Of a DNA stretch of 64,000 nucleotides, positions 53,371 to 62,665 are shown in pieces. The notes under the pieces were generated by a model, which saw nothing but the letters and a program-made list of their open reading frames with translations, ran no database searches and had not been told where the DNA came from. This stretch comes from Sphingomonas chungangi. Its GTDB lineage: Bacteria > Pseudomonadota > Alphaproteobacteria > Sphingomonadales > Sphingomonadaceae. Within the stretch, counting starts at the first letter, position 1. Each line of letters opens with the position of its first letter. The DNA lies in assembly GCF_013778325.1 (NCBI RefSeq), contig NZ_JACEIB010000003.1, positions 186,001 through 250,000 on the forward strand. The letters run 5' to 3'. Made by a program: the position numbers and the translations under genes.

Positions 53371-54609
53371 TCACAGGATCCGGTCCAGCCGCCGCACCGT
53401 CTCCAGCAACGTCTCCGTCCCGATCGCCACCTGTTCGGGGCTGCTATATTCGGCCGGATTATGACTCATCCCCTTAAGACAGGGAATGAAGATCATCGCC
53501 GCCGGGCAGACGCGCGCCATGAACGCCGCGTCGTGGCCCGCGCCACTGGCGATGGCGATCGTGCTTCGCCCCAGCGCGTCGGCGGCTTCCTCCATCACCG
53601 CGCGCAGGCGCGGGTCGCACGCGGCCGGGACACCGTCCGACAGCACCTCCAGCCGCCACCGTTCGACGCGCGCGGCGGCAGCGATCTCCAGCGTGTCGTG
53701 CGCCAGTGTCCGCATGAAGAGATCGGTCAACGCCGTGTCGGAACTGCGCACGTCGACCACCAGCCGGCAGAAGCCGGGCACGACGTTGGAGCCGCCGGGC
53801 CGGAGTTCGACGACGCCGACCGTGGCCACGAAATAGGCTTCGGGCGTCGCTGCCAGCATCTCGGCCAGCTCGCGGATGCGCACGATGGTGCGCGCGCCCG
53901 CATAGCCGGCATCGCGGCGCAGGTGCATCGGCGCGGTCCCGGCATGTGCCGCCTCACCGGCGAACTCGACCTCGACACGGCGAATGCCGACGATCGCGGT
54001 GACGATGCCGAGATCGATCCGCTCGGCCTCCAGCACCGGGCCCTGCTCGATATGGAGTTCGAGGAAAGCGGCGAGATCGGATCGTTCGGCAGACGCGATC
54101 GCGCCGGGATCGCCGCCGACCGCGCCGAGCGCATCGCCGAGCGTGCGACCTGACTTGTCCGCCATGGCGAGCATCTCGACAGTCAATTGCCCGGTCATGC
54201 CGCGGCTACCGATGCAGGACAGGCCGAAGTCGCTGGGTTCCTCGGCCAGGCAGTCGATTACCTCGATCGGGTGGCTGAGGCCGCCGCCTTCGGCGATCGC
54301 GCGCGCCACCTCCAGCGCGGCGATCACCCCGGCAACCCCATCGAACCGGCCGCCGGCCGGAACCGTATCGCTGTGCGATCCCAGGGCGATGGCGGGCAGG
54401 CCCGGCTCACGCCCCTCCAGCCTGCCGATCAGGTTCCCGGCGGTGTCGATGCGCACCTGCAGGCCGGCCGCTTCGAGCCGATCCCGCAGGAAGGCCCGTC
54501 CCTCAAGGAACAGCGGCGAGAAGGAGCGGCGCGTCCACGGCCGATCGGGCTCGGTGATCGCGCCGATCGCCATCAGGTCGTCCCAGAGCCGGGCAGGATC
54601 GATCCGCAT
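53371..54609 (-). CDS. M20-family amidase, probable N-carbamoyl-amino acid (N-carbamoylglutamate) hydrolase
   Basis: A 412-residue Zn-dependent hydrolase of the AllC/HyuC group (allantoate amidohydrolase, N-carbamoyl-L-amino acid hydrolase). The metal ligands are in GSHSDTVPAGGRFDG (H79, D90) and AEEPSDFGLSCIGSRG (Glu pair), followed by LELHIEQGPVLE and the C-terminal GAGHDAAF and MSHNPAEYSS. The ATG at 54609 follows the cyclic amidohydrolase stop by 4 bp. Downstream of a hydantoinase-like gene and a urocanase-like gene, release of glutamate from N-carbamoylglutamate is the natural reading. Exact specificity is inferred. Confidence 0.87.
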   Translation of the reverse strand: MRIDPARLWDDLMAIGAITEPDRPWTRRSFSPLFLEGRAFLRDRLEAAGLQVRIDTAGNLIGRLEGREPGLPAIALGSHSDTVPAGGRFDGVAGVIAALEVARAIAEGGGLSHPIEVIDCLAEEPSDFGLSCIGSRGMTGQLTVEMLAMADKSGRTLGDALGAVGGDPGAIASAERSDLAAFLELHIEQGPVLEAERIDLGIVTAIVGIRRVEVEFAGEAAHAGTAPMHLRRDAGYAGARTIVRIRELAEMLAATPEAYFVATVGVVELRPGGSNVVPGFCRLVVDVRSSDTALTDLFMRTLAHDTLEIAAAARVERWRLEVLSDGVPAACDPRLRAVMEEAADALGRSTIAIASGAGHDAAFMARVCPAAMIFIPCLKGMSHNPAEYSSPEQVAIGTETLLETVRRLDRIL

Positions 54610-54613
54610 CGCC

Positions 54614-55966
54614 TCAGGCGGCCCTGCGGCCGGGCCGCTGGAACCGGCCTGTTCCCGGCTCCGCCACGACCTTGCCATCGGCGGAGATCAGTTCGCCGCG
54701 CAAATAGGCTGCATCGACGCGCCAGGGCATCTCCATGCCGGCATAGGGGCTCCAGCCGACGACATTGTTGCCCGAGGCGGCGGGATCGTAGCGATAGGGG
54801 GACCGGCTCATCAGCAAGATGTCGGCGTCGGTGCCGACGGCAATCGCGCCCTTGGCTCCGCCCAACCGGAAAAGGCCGGCCGGATTGTGAGCGAGCAGGC
54901 GGGCGGCGTGGCTGAACGGGAGGCCGCGCTCGTCCAGCCCCTTCATCAGCAACGGCAGCAAGGCTTCGAGGCCCGGCATGCCTGATGCATTGGCCAGCAT
55001 GTCCGGATCGCTCTTGCGATCGAGCGACCAGCTGACATGGTCGGTCGAGACCACGGTGATGTTGCCGACCGCGAGATGCCGCCACAGCGCCTCGCGCTCC
55101 CGCACGGTGCGAAGCGGCGGGTTGACCTTGGCGAGGCCGACGAGACGCGCGACGTCGTCCTCGTCGAGCATGAGATAGTGGATGCAGGCCTCGATCGTGG
55201 CGGTATGACCCTGCGCGCGATAGGCGGCGGCAAGTTCGTAGCCCCGCCCGATCGAGCAATGCACGATATGCGCAGCGCACCCGGTCGACGCTCCGATCTC
55301 GTAGACCTGCGCGGTGGCCAGCGCTTCGGAGATGGGGGGCCTGGCCTTGCCGTGCGCGGCATAGCCCGTCTCCCCCGACGCGCGGACGCGCTCGGTCATG
55401 GCACGCACCGTTTCGTCGTCTTCATTGTGGACGCCGGCCATCAGCCCGTGCCGGGCGATCGCGGCGAAGCAATCGTGCATGAGGTGTGGCGCGATGCGCG
55501 GGAAGCGCTGAGGGTGTGTGCCGAAGGTCGAGAATTTGAACGCCGCCGCGCCCGCCTCGACCAGCTCGTCGATCCGCGTGCTGCCTTCAACCGGATCGAT
55601 CGTGGCGTAGAGCGCAAAGTCCACCCGCGCCTGCGCGGCGGCTTCCTCGGCCTTGCGGGTCAGCTGCTCGGCGGTGCAGATGAGGTCGCCGTCGTCATAG
55701 GGCATGTCGACGATGGTCGTCACGCCGCCGGCGGCCGCGCTGCGCGTCGACCAGATGAAATCCTCCTGATCCTTCTGGCTGCGGCTGTGCACCTGCGCGT
55801 CGATCACGCCGGGCAGGACGAGCATGCCCGCGCCGCCGTGCCGCTCGCCGGCCGGCGGCGGGCCTTCGCCGACGTGGCGGATAAGCCCGCCGGACGCGAG
55901 CACCCAGCCATGCTCGATGATCCTGTCCGGCAGGACGACGGTGCCGACGAAGACCTTGTTCGACAT
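54614..55966 (-). CDS. Cyclic amidohydrolase (hydantoinase/allantoinase/dihydroorotase family)
   Basis: A 450-residue amidohydrolase with the N-terminal beta sandwich and metal barrel. The first motif is GVIDAQVHSR (Q58, H60), so the first His of the usual DxHxH is Gln, as I recall from some dihydroorotases. The bridging Lys is K144 in AAAFKFSTFG, then H180 in GVHNEDD, H236 in HIVHCS and D309 in STDHVSW. In an operon with urocanase-like and carbamoylase genes, ring opening of hydantoin-5-propionate to N-carbamoylglutamate is proposed. The ATG at 55966 follows the GST stop by 10 bp; the extension to 56182 overlaps the GST gene and is not credible. Confidence 0.86.
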   Translation of the reverse strand: MSNKVFVGTVVLPDRIIEHGWVLASGGLIRHVGEGPPPAGERHGGAGMLVLPGVIDAQVHSRSQKDQEDFIWSTRSAAAGGVTTIVDMPYDDGDLICTAEQLTRKAEEAAAQARVDFALYATIDPVEGSTRIDELVEAGAAAFKFSTFGTHPQRFPRIAPHLMHDCFAAIARHGLMAGVHNEDDETVRAMTERVRASGETGYAAHGKARPPISEALATAQVYEIGASTGCAAHIVHCSIGRGYELAAAYRAQGHTATIEACIHYLMLDEDDVARLVGLAKVNPPLRTVREREALWRHLAVGNITVVSTDHVSWSLDRKSDPDMLANASGMPGLEALLPLLMKGLDERGLPFSHAARLLAHNPAGLFRLGGAKGAIAVGTDADILLMSRSPYRYDPAASGNNVVGWSPYAGMEMPWRVDAAYLRGELISADGKVVAEPGTGRFQRPGRRAA

Positions 55967-55976
55967 GGTGTTCACC

Positions 55977-56582
55977 TCATAGGGTCGGGAGGAGCGGCTC
56001 GTAGCGGGGAAGCGACTCGAACCTGTCGAACCAGGCGCGGATCGCGGGCCACGGCGCGAGATCGAGGCCGCCTTCCGGGGAGAGCTTGAGATAGGGGTAG
56101 AGCGCGAAGTCGGCGACGACGACATCGTCGCCCAACAGCCACGCGCCACGTTCCAGCGCCCGTTCGACGGGGCGCAGCGCATCGGCGAGGATATTGCGAT
56201 AGTGCGCGATCACCGTCGCTTGACGCTCGGCCTGTCCGGTCATCGCGAAGAAGCGCGGATAAGTGAGGAAGCGCGCCAGATCACTCTGTTCGTAGAACAG
56301 CCATTCGATCGCGGCGGCGCGATCCGGTCCGCTTGCGGGAAGCAACGGCGTGCCGTCCGCGAAATGGAGGAGGATGGCGCACGATTCGACGAGGAACTCA
56401 CCGTCCTCCGTCTCAACTACCGGAATGCGGTGGAAGCGGTTGACGGCGACGAACCCGGGCGCCTTGTGCGGACCTTCCGCGAGGTTGAGCGTCACCCGCT
56501 CGTAGGCGATGCCGAGATGCGCGAAGAGCAGGCGGATCTTCCAGGCGTTGCCCGACAGCCGGCTGTCGTGGAGCTTCAGCAT
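55977..56582 (-). CDS. Glutathione S-transferase family protein
   Basis: A 201-residue GST. The N-terminal thioredoxin-like domain [28 protein letters not shown] has SxxxxWK residues near the usual catalytic position and the cis-Pro segment HRIPVVETEDG, then VESCAILLHFADG. A helical C-domain contains VADFALYPYL. The ATG at 56582 overlaps the DUF917 gene stop by 7 bp (ATGCTGA). Placed between a thiohydantoin-desulfurase-type gene and a hydantoinase gene, it could handle sulfur release or a glutathione conjugate. That role is my inference, not a family property. Confidence 0.87.
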   Translation of the reverse strand: MLKLHDSRLSGNAWKIRLLFAHLGIAYERVTLNLAEGPHKAPGFVAVNRFHRIPVVETEDGEFLVESCAILLHFADGTPLLPASGPDRAAAIEWLFYEQSDLARFLTYPRFFAMTGQAERQATVIAHYRNILADALRPVERALERGAWLLGDDVVVADFALYPYLKLSPEGGLDLAPWPAIRAWFDRFESLPRYEPLLPTL

Positions 56583-57679
56583 GGCCGCGTCTTCTCGCCG
56601 TTGAGATCTAGGTGCGCGTAGAGTTCGGTTTCCAGACCGCCCTCGACTTCGCGGAAGACCAGCGGGTCGAACACGCCCTGTCCCAGCGGAAAACCCCGGC
56701 GGTCGGCGATCACGATCGCCGCTGCCGTCCCGATCGGCATCTGGGCGATGGCCAGCGGCTCGCCGGTATCGGGTTCCAGCGCGCAGATCAGATCGGGGAA
56801 GGTGGCGCGCCGCTCGTCGCCGTCGTCGGCGGTCATGAATTCGTTGAAGACGCCGAGGCGCACGGATCGCGTGCCGTGCGATACGGTAACGTAGCCGACA
56901 TCGAAACCGTCGCGATACGCCACGTCGTTGGCGGTCACCGTGCCGGTCAGCAGGTTTTCGCCGCTCAGGAAACGGGTGGCGGCTTCGATGCGCCCGATGC
57001 CCGGCGCCGCGCCTAGCATGGCCTCGCCCAGCGCCAGCTGGAAGCCGATCGCGCCCGACGCGCCGTTGTGCGCCACGAAGCCGACCTCGTATGGCCCGCG
57101 TGCCGACGCGACGAGGCCGCCGCTGATCATCGCGGCGTGGCGCATCGTCTGCGACGTCTTCACGAGATTGCCCTCGGCGACCACCGATAGCCGGGAGCCG
57201 CTTTCGGCATAGCCCGCCTGCGCCACCTGGATGATCGATATGTCGGATCGCGAGGCGAGGCCCATGCCGCCCATCTTGACGGTCGGGTGCCCGCGCCCGT
57301 TCGCCGCGGCATCGACATAGGGAATGTCGAGCGCGGCGGCGACCAGCCATGCGTTGAAGCCCGGTACATGGCCGCAGATCACGCCGGCGGGCCGCCTGCC
57401 GATCCGCGCGACGAGCGTCCGAGCCGCCTCGACATGATCGCGTAGATGCAGCTCGGGCTCGGCGAAGCCGGGCGCGCCGACCGACGTCGAGACCAGCAGG
57501 TAACCGTCCTCCGGCAAGGTATCGAGCGAGGCGAGCGTCACCTCGCCATAGCCGAGCGCGACGTCGGCGGCGAGATCGTGCCGTTCGAGCGAGCGTGTCC
57601 GGCTGCTGCCGCCGGCCGACAGCAGCAGGCCGCCGATCATCGCGGCGGGTACGTCCTCGCCTGTCAGCTGCCGCCTCAT
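56576..57679 (-). CDS. DUF917/S-methyl-thiohydantoin-desulfurase-type protein
   Basis: A 367-residue protein of the DUF917 (PF06032) family. It begins [25 protein letters not shown] and has [25 protein letters not shown], and a C-terminal [20 protein letters not shown]. The family name comes from S-methyl thiohydantoin desulfurase, and a homologue is a candidate for removing sulfur from the thioxo-imidazolidine propionate of ergothioneine degradation. The ATG at 57679 overlaps the hutH stop (ATGA). Its place between hutH and the hydantoinase is the key sign that this is not a standard histidine operon. Confidence 0.82.
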   Translation of the reverse strand: MRRQLTGEDVPAAMIGGLLLSAGGSSRTRSLERHDLAADVALGYGEVTLASLDTLPEDGYLLVSTSVGAPGFAEPELHLRDHVEAARTLVARIGRRPAGVICGHVPGFNAWLVAAALDIPYVDAAANGRGHPTVKMGGMGLASRSDISIIQVAQAGYAESGSRLSVVAEGNLVKTSQTMRHAAMISGGLVASARGPYEVGFVAHNGASGAIGFQLALGEAMLGAAPGIGRIEAATRFLSGENLLTGTVTANDVAYRDGFDVGYVTVSHGTRSVRLGVFNEFMTADDGDERRATFPDLICALEPDTGEPLAIAQMPIGTAAAIVIADRRGFPLGQGVFDPLVFREVEGGLETELYAHLDLNGEKTRPC

Positions 57680-59211
57680 GCTGCGAGCCCGGGCAGGATG
57701 CCGGCGGACACCGCCCCGGCAAGCGCGCCGTCTGCGACGAGCGCGCGGGCGGCGTCGAGATCGTGGGCCAGATAGCGATCGCGGTCGAGCCACGCGACCT
57801 TGCCGCGCACCGCCGACATCGCGCGTGCCAGTTCCGGAGACGTCGCCAGCGGGGTGCGGAAATCGATCCCCTGCGCGGCCGCCACTGCCTCGATGCCGAT
57901 CAGGCTGAACAGGTTTCCGGTCATCCCGAGCAGTCGCCGCGCGCCGTGGCAGGCCATCGAGACATGGTCTTCCTGATTGGCGCAGGTCGGCGTGGAATCG
58001 ACCGAGGCGGGGTGAGCCATCTGCTTGTTCTCGGCCATCAGCGCCGCCGACGCGACCTCTGCAACGACAAGGCCCGAATGGAGGCCGGGCTGGCCGGCGA
58101 GGAAGGCTGGCAGGCCGTAGGAGAGGCTAGGATCGACCAACAGCGACACGCGCCGTTGCGCGATCGCGCCGATCTCGCACACCGCGATCGCGATCTGATC
58201 GGCGGCGAAGGCGACCGGCTCGGCGTGGAAATTGCCGCCCGACACCACCGTCTCGTCGGAGAGCACCAGCGGGTTGTCGGTGACGGCGTTCGCCTCCACC
58301 TCCAGCGTGCGCCCCGCCGTCCGCAGCAGGTCCAGGCAGGCGCCGGCGACCTGGGGCTGGCAGCGCAGGCAATACGGGTCCTGCACGCGGGGATCGTCTT
58401 CGATATGGCTGTCGCGGATCGCCGATCCTTCCAGCAGTGCGCGTAGCGCGCTCGCTACATCGATCTGTCCGCGATGCCCGCGCAGGGCGTGGATCTCTGC
58501 ATGGAAGGGCACGGTGGAGGCCATCGCCGCGTCCGACGAGAGAGCGCCGGTGACGAGTGAGGCCTGCAGGCCGCGAAACGCACGGAACAGGCCGGCGAGC
58601 GCCAGCGCGGTGGAGGTCTGGGTGCCGTTGATCAGCGCCAGGCCTTCCTTGGCGGCGAGGATCACGGGCGCGAGACCGGCGCGCTCCAATGCGGCGGCGC
58701 TCGGCATCCGCTGGCCGTCGAGCCAGGCCTCGCCTTCGCCGATCATCGTCGCGACGACATGGGCGAGCGGGGCGAGATCCCCCGACGCGCCGACCGATCC
58801 CTGTTCGGGCACCACCGGCGTCACGCCGCGCTCCAGCATCGCCTCGATCAGGCGCACGATCTCCAGTCGCACGCCCGATGCGCCGCGCCCCAGCGAAATC
58901 AGCTTGAGCGCCATCATCAGCCGCACGATGTCCGTGCCCAGTGGCGCGCCCACGCCGGAGCAATGCGACAGGATGAGGTTGCGTTGGAGCTCGACAATGT
59001 CGCTTTTAGCAATGCGGATCGAGGCCAGTTTTCCAAAGCCGGTGTTGATGCCGTAAACTGCGGTGTCTCCGCCGGCGATCGCCGCGATCCGCCGGGCCGA
59101 TCGCTCCATGCCGGCGTCCGCCGAGCCCGCCAGACGCGCGGCGCCGCCGCTCCAGTAAAGCTGCTCGAGCTGGCCGAGCGAGACGGCGCCGGGGAGCAGG
59201 ATCATCGTCAT
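57676..59211 (-). CDS. hutH: Histidine ammonia-lyase family (MIO enzyme)
   Basis: A 511-residue aromatic amino acid ammonia-lyase. The MIO-forming Ala-Ser-Gly is at 142-144 in [14 protein letters not shown], the same numbering as the Pseudomonas enzyme. Y53 in YGINTGFG, H83 in [22 protein letters not shown] and NQEDHVSMA are all conserved. It deaminates histidine to urocanate, or acts on a close analogue. It overlaps hutU upstream (ATGA) and the DUF917 gene downstream (ATGA). hutI, hutF and hutG are absent from the window. In this context the substrate may be a thiohistidine-type compound, but the conserved active site also allows plain histidine. Confidence 0.9.
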   Translation of the reverse strand: MTMILLPGAVSLGQLEQLYWSGGAARLAGSADAGMERSARRIAAIAGGDTAVYGINTGFGKLASIRIAKSDIVELQRNLILSHCSGVGAPLGTDIVRLMMALKLISLGRGASGVRLEIVRLIEAMLERGVTPVVPEQGSVGASGDLAPLAHVVATMIGEGEAWLDGQRMPSAAALERAGLAPVILAAKEGLALINGTQTSTALALAGLFRAFRGLQASLVTGALSSDAAMASTVPFHAEIHALRGHRGQIDVASALRALLEGSAIRDSHIEDDPRVQDPYCLRCQPQVAGACLDLLRTAGRTLEVEANAVTDNPLVLSDETVVSGGNFHAEPVAFAADQIAIAVCEIGAIAQRRVSLLVDPSLSYGLPAFLAGQPGLHSGLVVAEVASAALMAENKQMAHPASVDSTPTCANQEDHVSMACHGARRLLGMTGNLFSLIGIEAVAAAQGIDFRTPLATSPELARAMSAVRGKVAWLDRDRYLAHDLDAARALVADGALAGAVSAGILPGLAA

Positions 59212-60875
59212 GCCGCGTCCCCCCGCCGGTCGAACTGCTCGGGTATGCCGAGGCCGTTCGCCTGCGCCTTGCGGATCGCGGTGTCGTAGCCGGCGCTGGC
59301 GTGGCGCAGCACGCCGATGCCGGTGTCGTTGTCCATCACCCGGGCGAGGCGGTGCGCGGCGTCCTCGGTGCCGGTCGCGATCGTCGTCACGCCGGCCGAC
59401 TGAGCCCAATTGCCCATGCCGTGCACCGCGACAAGGTCGGCGCCCGAGGCGCAGTTGAGCAGCGCGTTCAGGATCGGCCAGTCGGAAATCGCGTCGGACC
59501 CGTCGGCCATATTCTCGGTCTCGCGATGAGGCAGGGTGGCCGATCCCGAATCGAGATGATCGCGCGTGAAGGCGATCGGCCCCTTCAACGTACCGTCGGC
59601 GACCATCGCGTTGACCGCCAGTGCCAGCCGCCGCCGCTCGCCGAAGCCCAGCCATCCGATCCGCGCCGGCAGGCCGGTGAACCGGACATGCTCGCGTGCC
59701 GTGCGGATCCAGCTGGCGATGCGGTGATCGGGCGGGAAGAGATCGAGGATGAGATCGTCGATCACGTGGATGTCGCCCGGCTCGCCCGATGCCGCGATCC
59801 AGCGGAACGGGCCGACGCCTTCGCAGAACAGGGGGCGGATGAACAGATCGACGAAGGAGCGGAAGCGGAAGGCATCGGCAAGGCCCGCTTCGGCCGCGTA
59901 TTTGCGCAGGTTGTTGCCATATTCGAAGACCAGCGCACCACGATCCTGCAGCGTCAGCATCGCGCCGACATGACGCAGCAGCGTCTCGTAGGATCGCTGC
60001 TTCAGCGCCTCGCGGTCGCTCCGGCGGAGGTCCGCCGCCTGCGCGGGCGAGAGGCCGCTCGGGATATAGCCGTTGACCGGATCGGCGATCGTCTGATCGG
60101 TGACGATATCCGGCGTCACCTCGCGGTGGATGAGTTCGGCGAGCACGTCCGCGATGTTGCCGACCAGCCCCACCGACCGCCCCTCGCGCAGCGCCAGCGC
60201 CTCCGCGCACCAGCCCAGCGCCTCATCCAAGCTCTCGGTCAAACGCTGGCAATAGCCGGACGCGACGCGGCGGCGGATGCGCGCCTCGTCGACGTCGACC
60301 ACCAGGGTCGCCGCGCCGGCGAGCTGGCCGGCGAGCGGCTGCGCGCCGCTCATCCCGCCGCATCCGCCTGTGACGATCAGCCGGCCGGCCAGCGTGCCGC
60401 CGAAATGGCCGCGGGCGGCGCTGGTGAAGGTTTCGTAGGTGCCCTGCAGGATGCCCTGGCTGCCGATATACTGCCAGGCAGCGGCGGTCATGCCGGGCAT
60501 GATCGTCAAGCCCTTGCGCTCCAGCGCGCGGTAATCGTCGTCGCCCGCCCATCCGCCGACGACATTGCCGTTGGCCATCAGCACGAGCGGGGTCGTTCCC
60601 TGCGACGGGAAGAGCCCGGCCGGCCGCCCGGATTGCATGACGAGCGTCTGGTCTTCCTCCAGGCGGCGCAGCGCGGCGACCGCCTGGTCGAAGCTCGCCC
60701 AGTCGCGGGCGGCCTTGGCCCACGCCATGTAGATCACGAGGTCGGCAGGATTCTCGGCATTTTCGAGATTGTTCTCGAGCAGGCGCAGTATCGTCTCCTG
60801 CCGCCAGCCCTTGCAGCGCAACTCGGAACCCCGCGCCGCGCGGATGGGTAAGCGGTTCGGCATCATGGAAGGCAT
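59208..60875 (-). CDS. hutU: Urocanase-family hydratase with altered conserved loop (urocanate or thiourocanate hydratase)
   Basis: A 555-residue urocanase. NAD-binding regions [13 protein letters not shown] and [14 protein letters not shown], the catalytic Cys351 in [14 protein letters not shown], and RDHLDSGS are conserved. The usual Gly-rich loop HHGGGVGMGYSQHAG is replaced by the shorter [11 protein letters not shown] (485-495), near the expected active site. This suggests a different substrate such as thiourocanate. The ATG at 60875 has GGGGAC directly upstream; the open frame reaches 60905. It is the first gene of the operon with hutH. Confidence 0.85.
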   Translation of the reverse strand: MPSMMPNRLPIRAARGSELRCKGWRQETILRLLENNLENAENPADLVIYMAWAKAARDWASFDQAVAALRRLEEDQTLVMQSGRPAGLFPSQGTTPLVLMANGNVVGGWAGDDDYRALERKGLTIMPGMTAAAWQYIGSQGILQGTYETFTSAARGHFGGTLAGRLIVTGGCGGMSGAQPLAGQLAGAATLVVDVDEARIRRRVASGYCQRLTESLDEALGWCAEALALREGRSVGLVGNIADVLAELIHREVTPDIVTDQTIADPVNGYIPSGLSPAQAADLRRSDREALKQRSYETLLRHVGAMLTLQDRGALVFEYGNNLRKYAAEAGLADAFRFRSFVDLFIRPLFCEGVGPFRWIAASGEPGDIHVIDDLILDLFPPDHRIASWIRTAREHVRFTGLPARIGWLGFGERRRLALAVNAMVADGTLKGPIAFTRDHLDSGSATLPHRETENMADGSDAISDWPILNALLNCASGADLVAVHGMGNWAQSAGVTTIATGTEDAAHRLARVMDNDTGIGVLRHASAGYDTAIRKAQANGLGIPEQFDRRGDAA

Positions 60876-60916
60876 GTCCCCGCCTATCGATTGATCATGC
60901 GCCATTAGTGCATCAA

Positions 60917-60953
60917 AATTGTACTATAAGTCAATCTATATCCTAATTGTCCA
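60917..60953 (-). promoter_or_regulatory. Promoter and AT-rich motif upstream of hutU
   Basis: The hutU upstream region is AT-rich against the GC-rich genome. On the minus strand it holds TTGGACAATTAGGATATAG (motif core at 60953-60937) and a second TTGACT (60934-60929). Either could serve as a -35 box, with -10-like TA-rich sequence following. The core GGACAATTAGGATA resembles copies at 50279 and 63615. Confidence 0.5.
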
Positions 60954-60985
60954 ATGTGTGGCGAGGATTGCCAACTGCCCTCCGA

Positions 60986-61408
60986 TCAGCCGAGCCGGAC
61001 CATCCCATCCTCGAACACCGTCGCCGGCGCGCCGTCGGGCAGGCGCTCCAGATCGTCGACGTCGAGCCTGAGAATGGGCGGAACGGTCCAGCCCATTTCC
61101 CGCCCGACGATCGCCGCGACAGCGAGAATCGCATCGGGCTTGGCAACGATGATCGCTGTCGGGGTCCGCCCGGCATGGATCAGTTCCAGCAGCACCGAAC
61201 TGGCCGAGGATGACCCGCGAAGCTCGTGGATCAGGGCGATCCGGCCGACTAGATCCTTGTCGTGGTCGATCGAGCGGGGATCGATCAGCCGGCCGGTCGC
61301 GGGGTCGACTCCGCCCCAGAAGCTGAGCGGTTCGCGCAGCTGCAGGATCGGTGCGGTGCGGGGCCCGGCCGGGAAGGCGGCCAGCAGCAGCTCGGCTTTC
61401 ACCTCCAC
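60986..61408 (-). CDS. Aconitase X small (swivel) subunit, DUF126
   Basis: About 140 residues of the AcnX swivel domain: EPLSFWGGVDPATGRLIDPRSIDHDKDLVG, then LIHELRGSSSASSVLLELI (the phosphate-binding-like Ser-rich loop) and AIIVAKPDAI. It pairs with the AcnX large subunit encoded directly upstream. The GTG at 61408 has GGAG seven bases upstream and overlaps the large-subunit stop; GTG 61402 is an alternative. Two-subunit AcnX enzymes dehydrate cis-3-hydroxyproline or related substrates. About 110 bp with its own promoter separates it from hutU. Confidence 0.88.
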   Translation of the reverse strand: MEVKAELLLAAFPAGPRTAPILQLREPLSFWGGVDPATGRLIDPRSIDHDKDLVGRIALIHELRGSSSASSVLLELIHAGRTPTAIIVAKPDAILAVAAIVGREMGWTVPPILRLDVDDLERLPDGAPATVFEDGMVRLG

Positions 61409-62655
61409 GCCTGGTCTCCCGGCAAGAAGCGGCCGGCGACGGCGGAATCGACGCAGGTCTCCAGCCCGGCGAAGATCACTTCGTGGCCGGTGTTGCTCGG
61501 CACGTAATGCGCGAACTTGCCGGAATTGGTGACGATCAGGCCACTGGTGTCGCGCAGAATCGGCGTCACGACCACGCAAGTGTCGGCGACGATCTCGACG
61601 CCGCGCGTCGCCAGCCGCTCCGACAGTGCCTTGCCCACCTCGCGCAGCGAATGCCGACCGGTACACGCGTAGAGGGGGACGGTGCAACGTCGCTCGCCGA
61701 GCAACCGGTCGAGCAGGCAGAGCTCGGCGGCGGACAGATGGGGGCTGCCGATCGCGACCCCTGAGATCGGTGCGCCGGGCCGTCCCTCCGCCGTCGACAG
61801 GCCCCTCCAGGCTTCCTGCAGCATGGCGTGATCAAGGCGGATGATCCGCTCGGGCGGGGCACCCTGCGTCGCGGCCGCGATCGTCGGCGCTTCGGGTGTG
61901 GAGCCGACGACATGGAACAGGCCGACCGCACCGGTGGAGGCCGCCGCCGCGCCGAGCGCCTTCAATCGGTCCTCGCCCGGCGTGCCCAGCCCGACGAAGG
62001 CAGCGACCGCCTCGCCTACCTCCCGGCCGAGCCACGCGCCGAGGATGGGGTAGGCGATATCGGCGGCAAGGAAATCGGGTTCGAGCCCCATTGCGTCGAT
62101 CAGGATCGTGGCGCGCCTCGCGGCGTCGCGATGGAGGCCCATGAGCGGGGCGCGGCCGGAGATGGCGGCGCAGATGTCGAGGAAGTCCCCGTAGCGGTTG
62201 GTCCGTGCGCCCAGCACCGAATTGCAGAACGCCACGGCGTTGCTCTCGCCCCAGGCGACATGGCTTCCGAACGTCGGCCGGTGCCCGGCCTGATAGGGCG
62301 AGCAGGTCCAGGTCTGGCGACAGCCGAGATCGACATAGGCCTGCGCCAAGCGGTGGGCCATCATCCGCGTTTCGGGCGACAGGCGCTCGCGATCCCGATG
62401 CAGCAGGTCGAGCGCGCCGACGTTGAGCGTGCTCGGCACCGCCACCCGGCCGCCGTCATGCACCAGCCGCTCGGCGAACAGAACGCCCGCTTCGCCATGA
62501 TACAGGCATCCGTCGATATGCGCCGATTCGATCGTCACCAGTTCGGAGGCGCCCATCATGCGGCCGGCGTCGGCGATCACCCGCAGCGCCAGCGCCGCTG
62601 CGGGGCCTTCGCGGCCGTCGAGCATCGCCTGCTCGGCGATGGATAATGTCAGCAT
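61399..62655 (-). CDS. Aconitase X large (catalytic) subunit, DUF521
   Basis: A 418-residue AcnX catalytic domain. It has LVTIESAHIDGCLYHGEAG, VPSTLNVGALDLLH, WTCSPYQAGHRPTFGSHVAWGESNAVAFCNSVLGARTNRYGD, and DTCVVVTPI followed by a NSGKFAHYVPSNTG segment. The conserved Cys, Ser and Thr residues are those of the cis-3-hydroxyproline dehydratase-type family. With the small subunit it forms a functional AcnX II enzyme. The substrate is uncertain, and the gene set next to it (peptidases, HAL/urocanase) suggests a modified amino acid such as hydroxyproline. Confidence 0.88.
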   Translation of the reverse strand: MLTLSIAEQAMLDGREGPAAALALRVIADAGRMMGASELVTIESAHIDGCLYHGEAGVLFAERLVHDGGRVAVPSTLNVGALDLLHRDRERLSPETRMMAHRLAQAYVDLGCRQTWTCSPYQAGHRPTFGSHVAWGESNAVAFCNSVLGARTNRYGDFLDICAAISGRAPLMGLHRDAARRATILIDAMGLEPDFLAADIAYPILGAWLGREVGEAVAAFVGLGTPGEDRLKALGAAAASTGAVGLFHVVGSTPEAPTIAAATQGAPPERIIRLDHAMLQEAWRGLSTAEGRPGAPISGVAIGSPHLSAAELCLLDRLLGERRCTVPLYACTGRHSLREVGKALSERLATRGVEIVADTCVVVTPILRDTSGLIVTNSGKFAHYVPSNTGHEVIFAGLETCVDSAVAGRFLPGDQAWR

Positions 62656-62665
62656 TTGTCGCCTT

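Noticed and set aside
57680-57793. Longer start for the DUF917 gene at 57793
   Set aside because: The extension is Arg-rich shadow inside hutH; the ATG at 57679 has an ATGA overlap.
59212-60210. N-terminal extension of hutH to 60210 (844 codons in total)
   Set aside because: It overlaps hutU completely and the extra part is Arg-rich shadow; the hutH ATG at 59211 overlaps the hutU stop.
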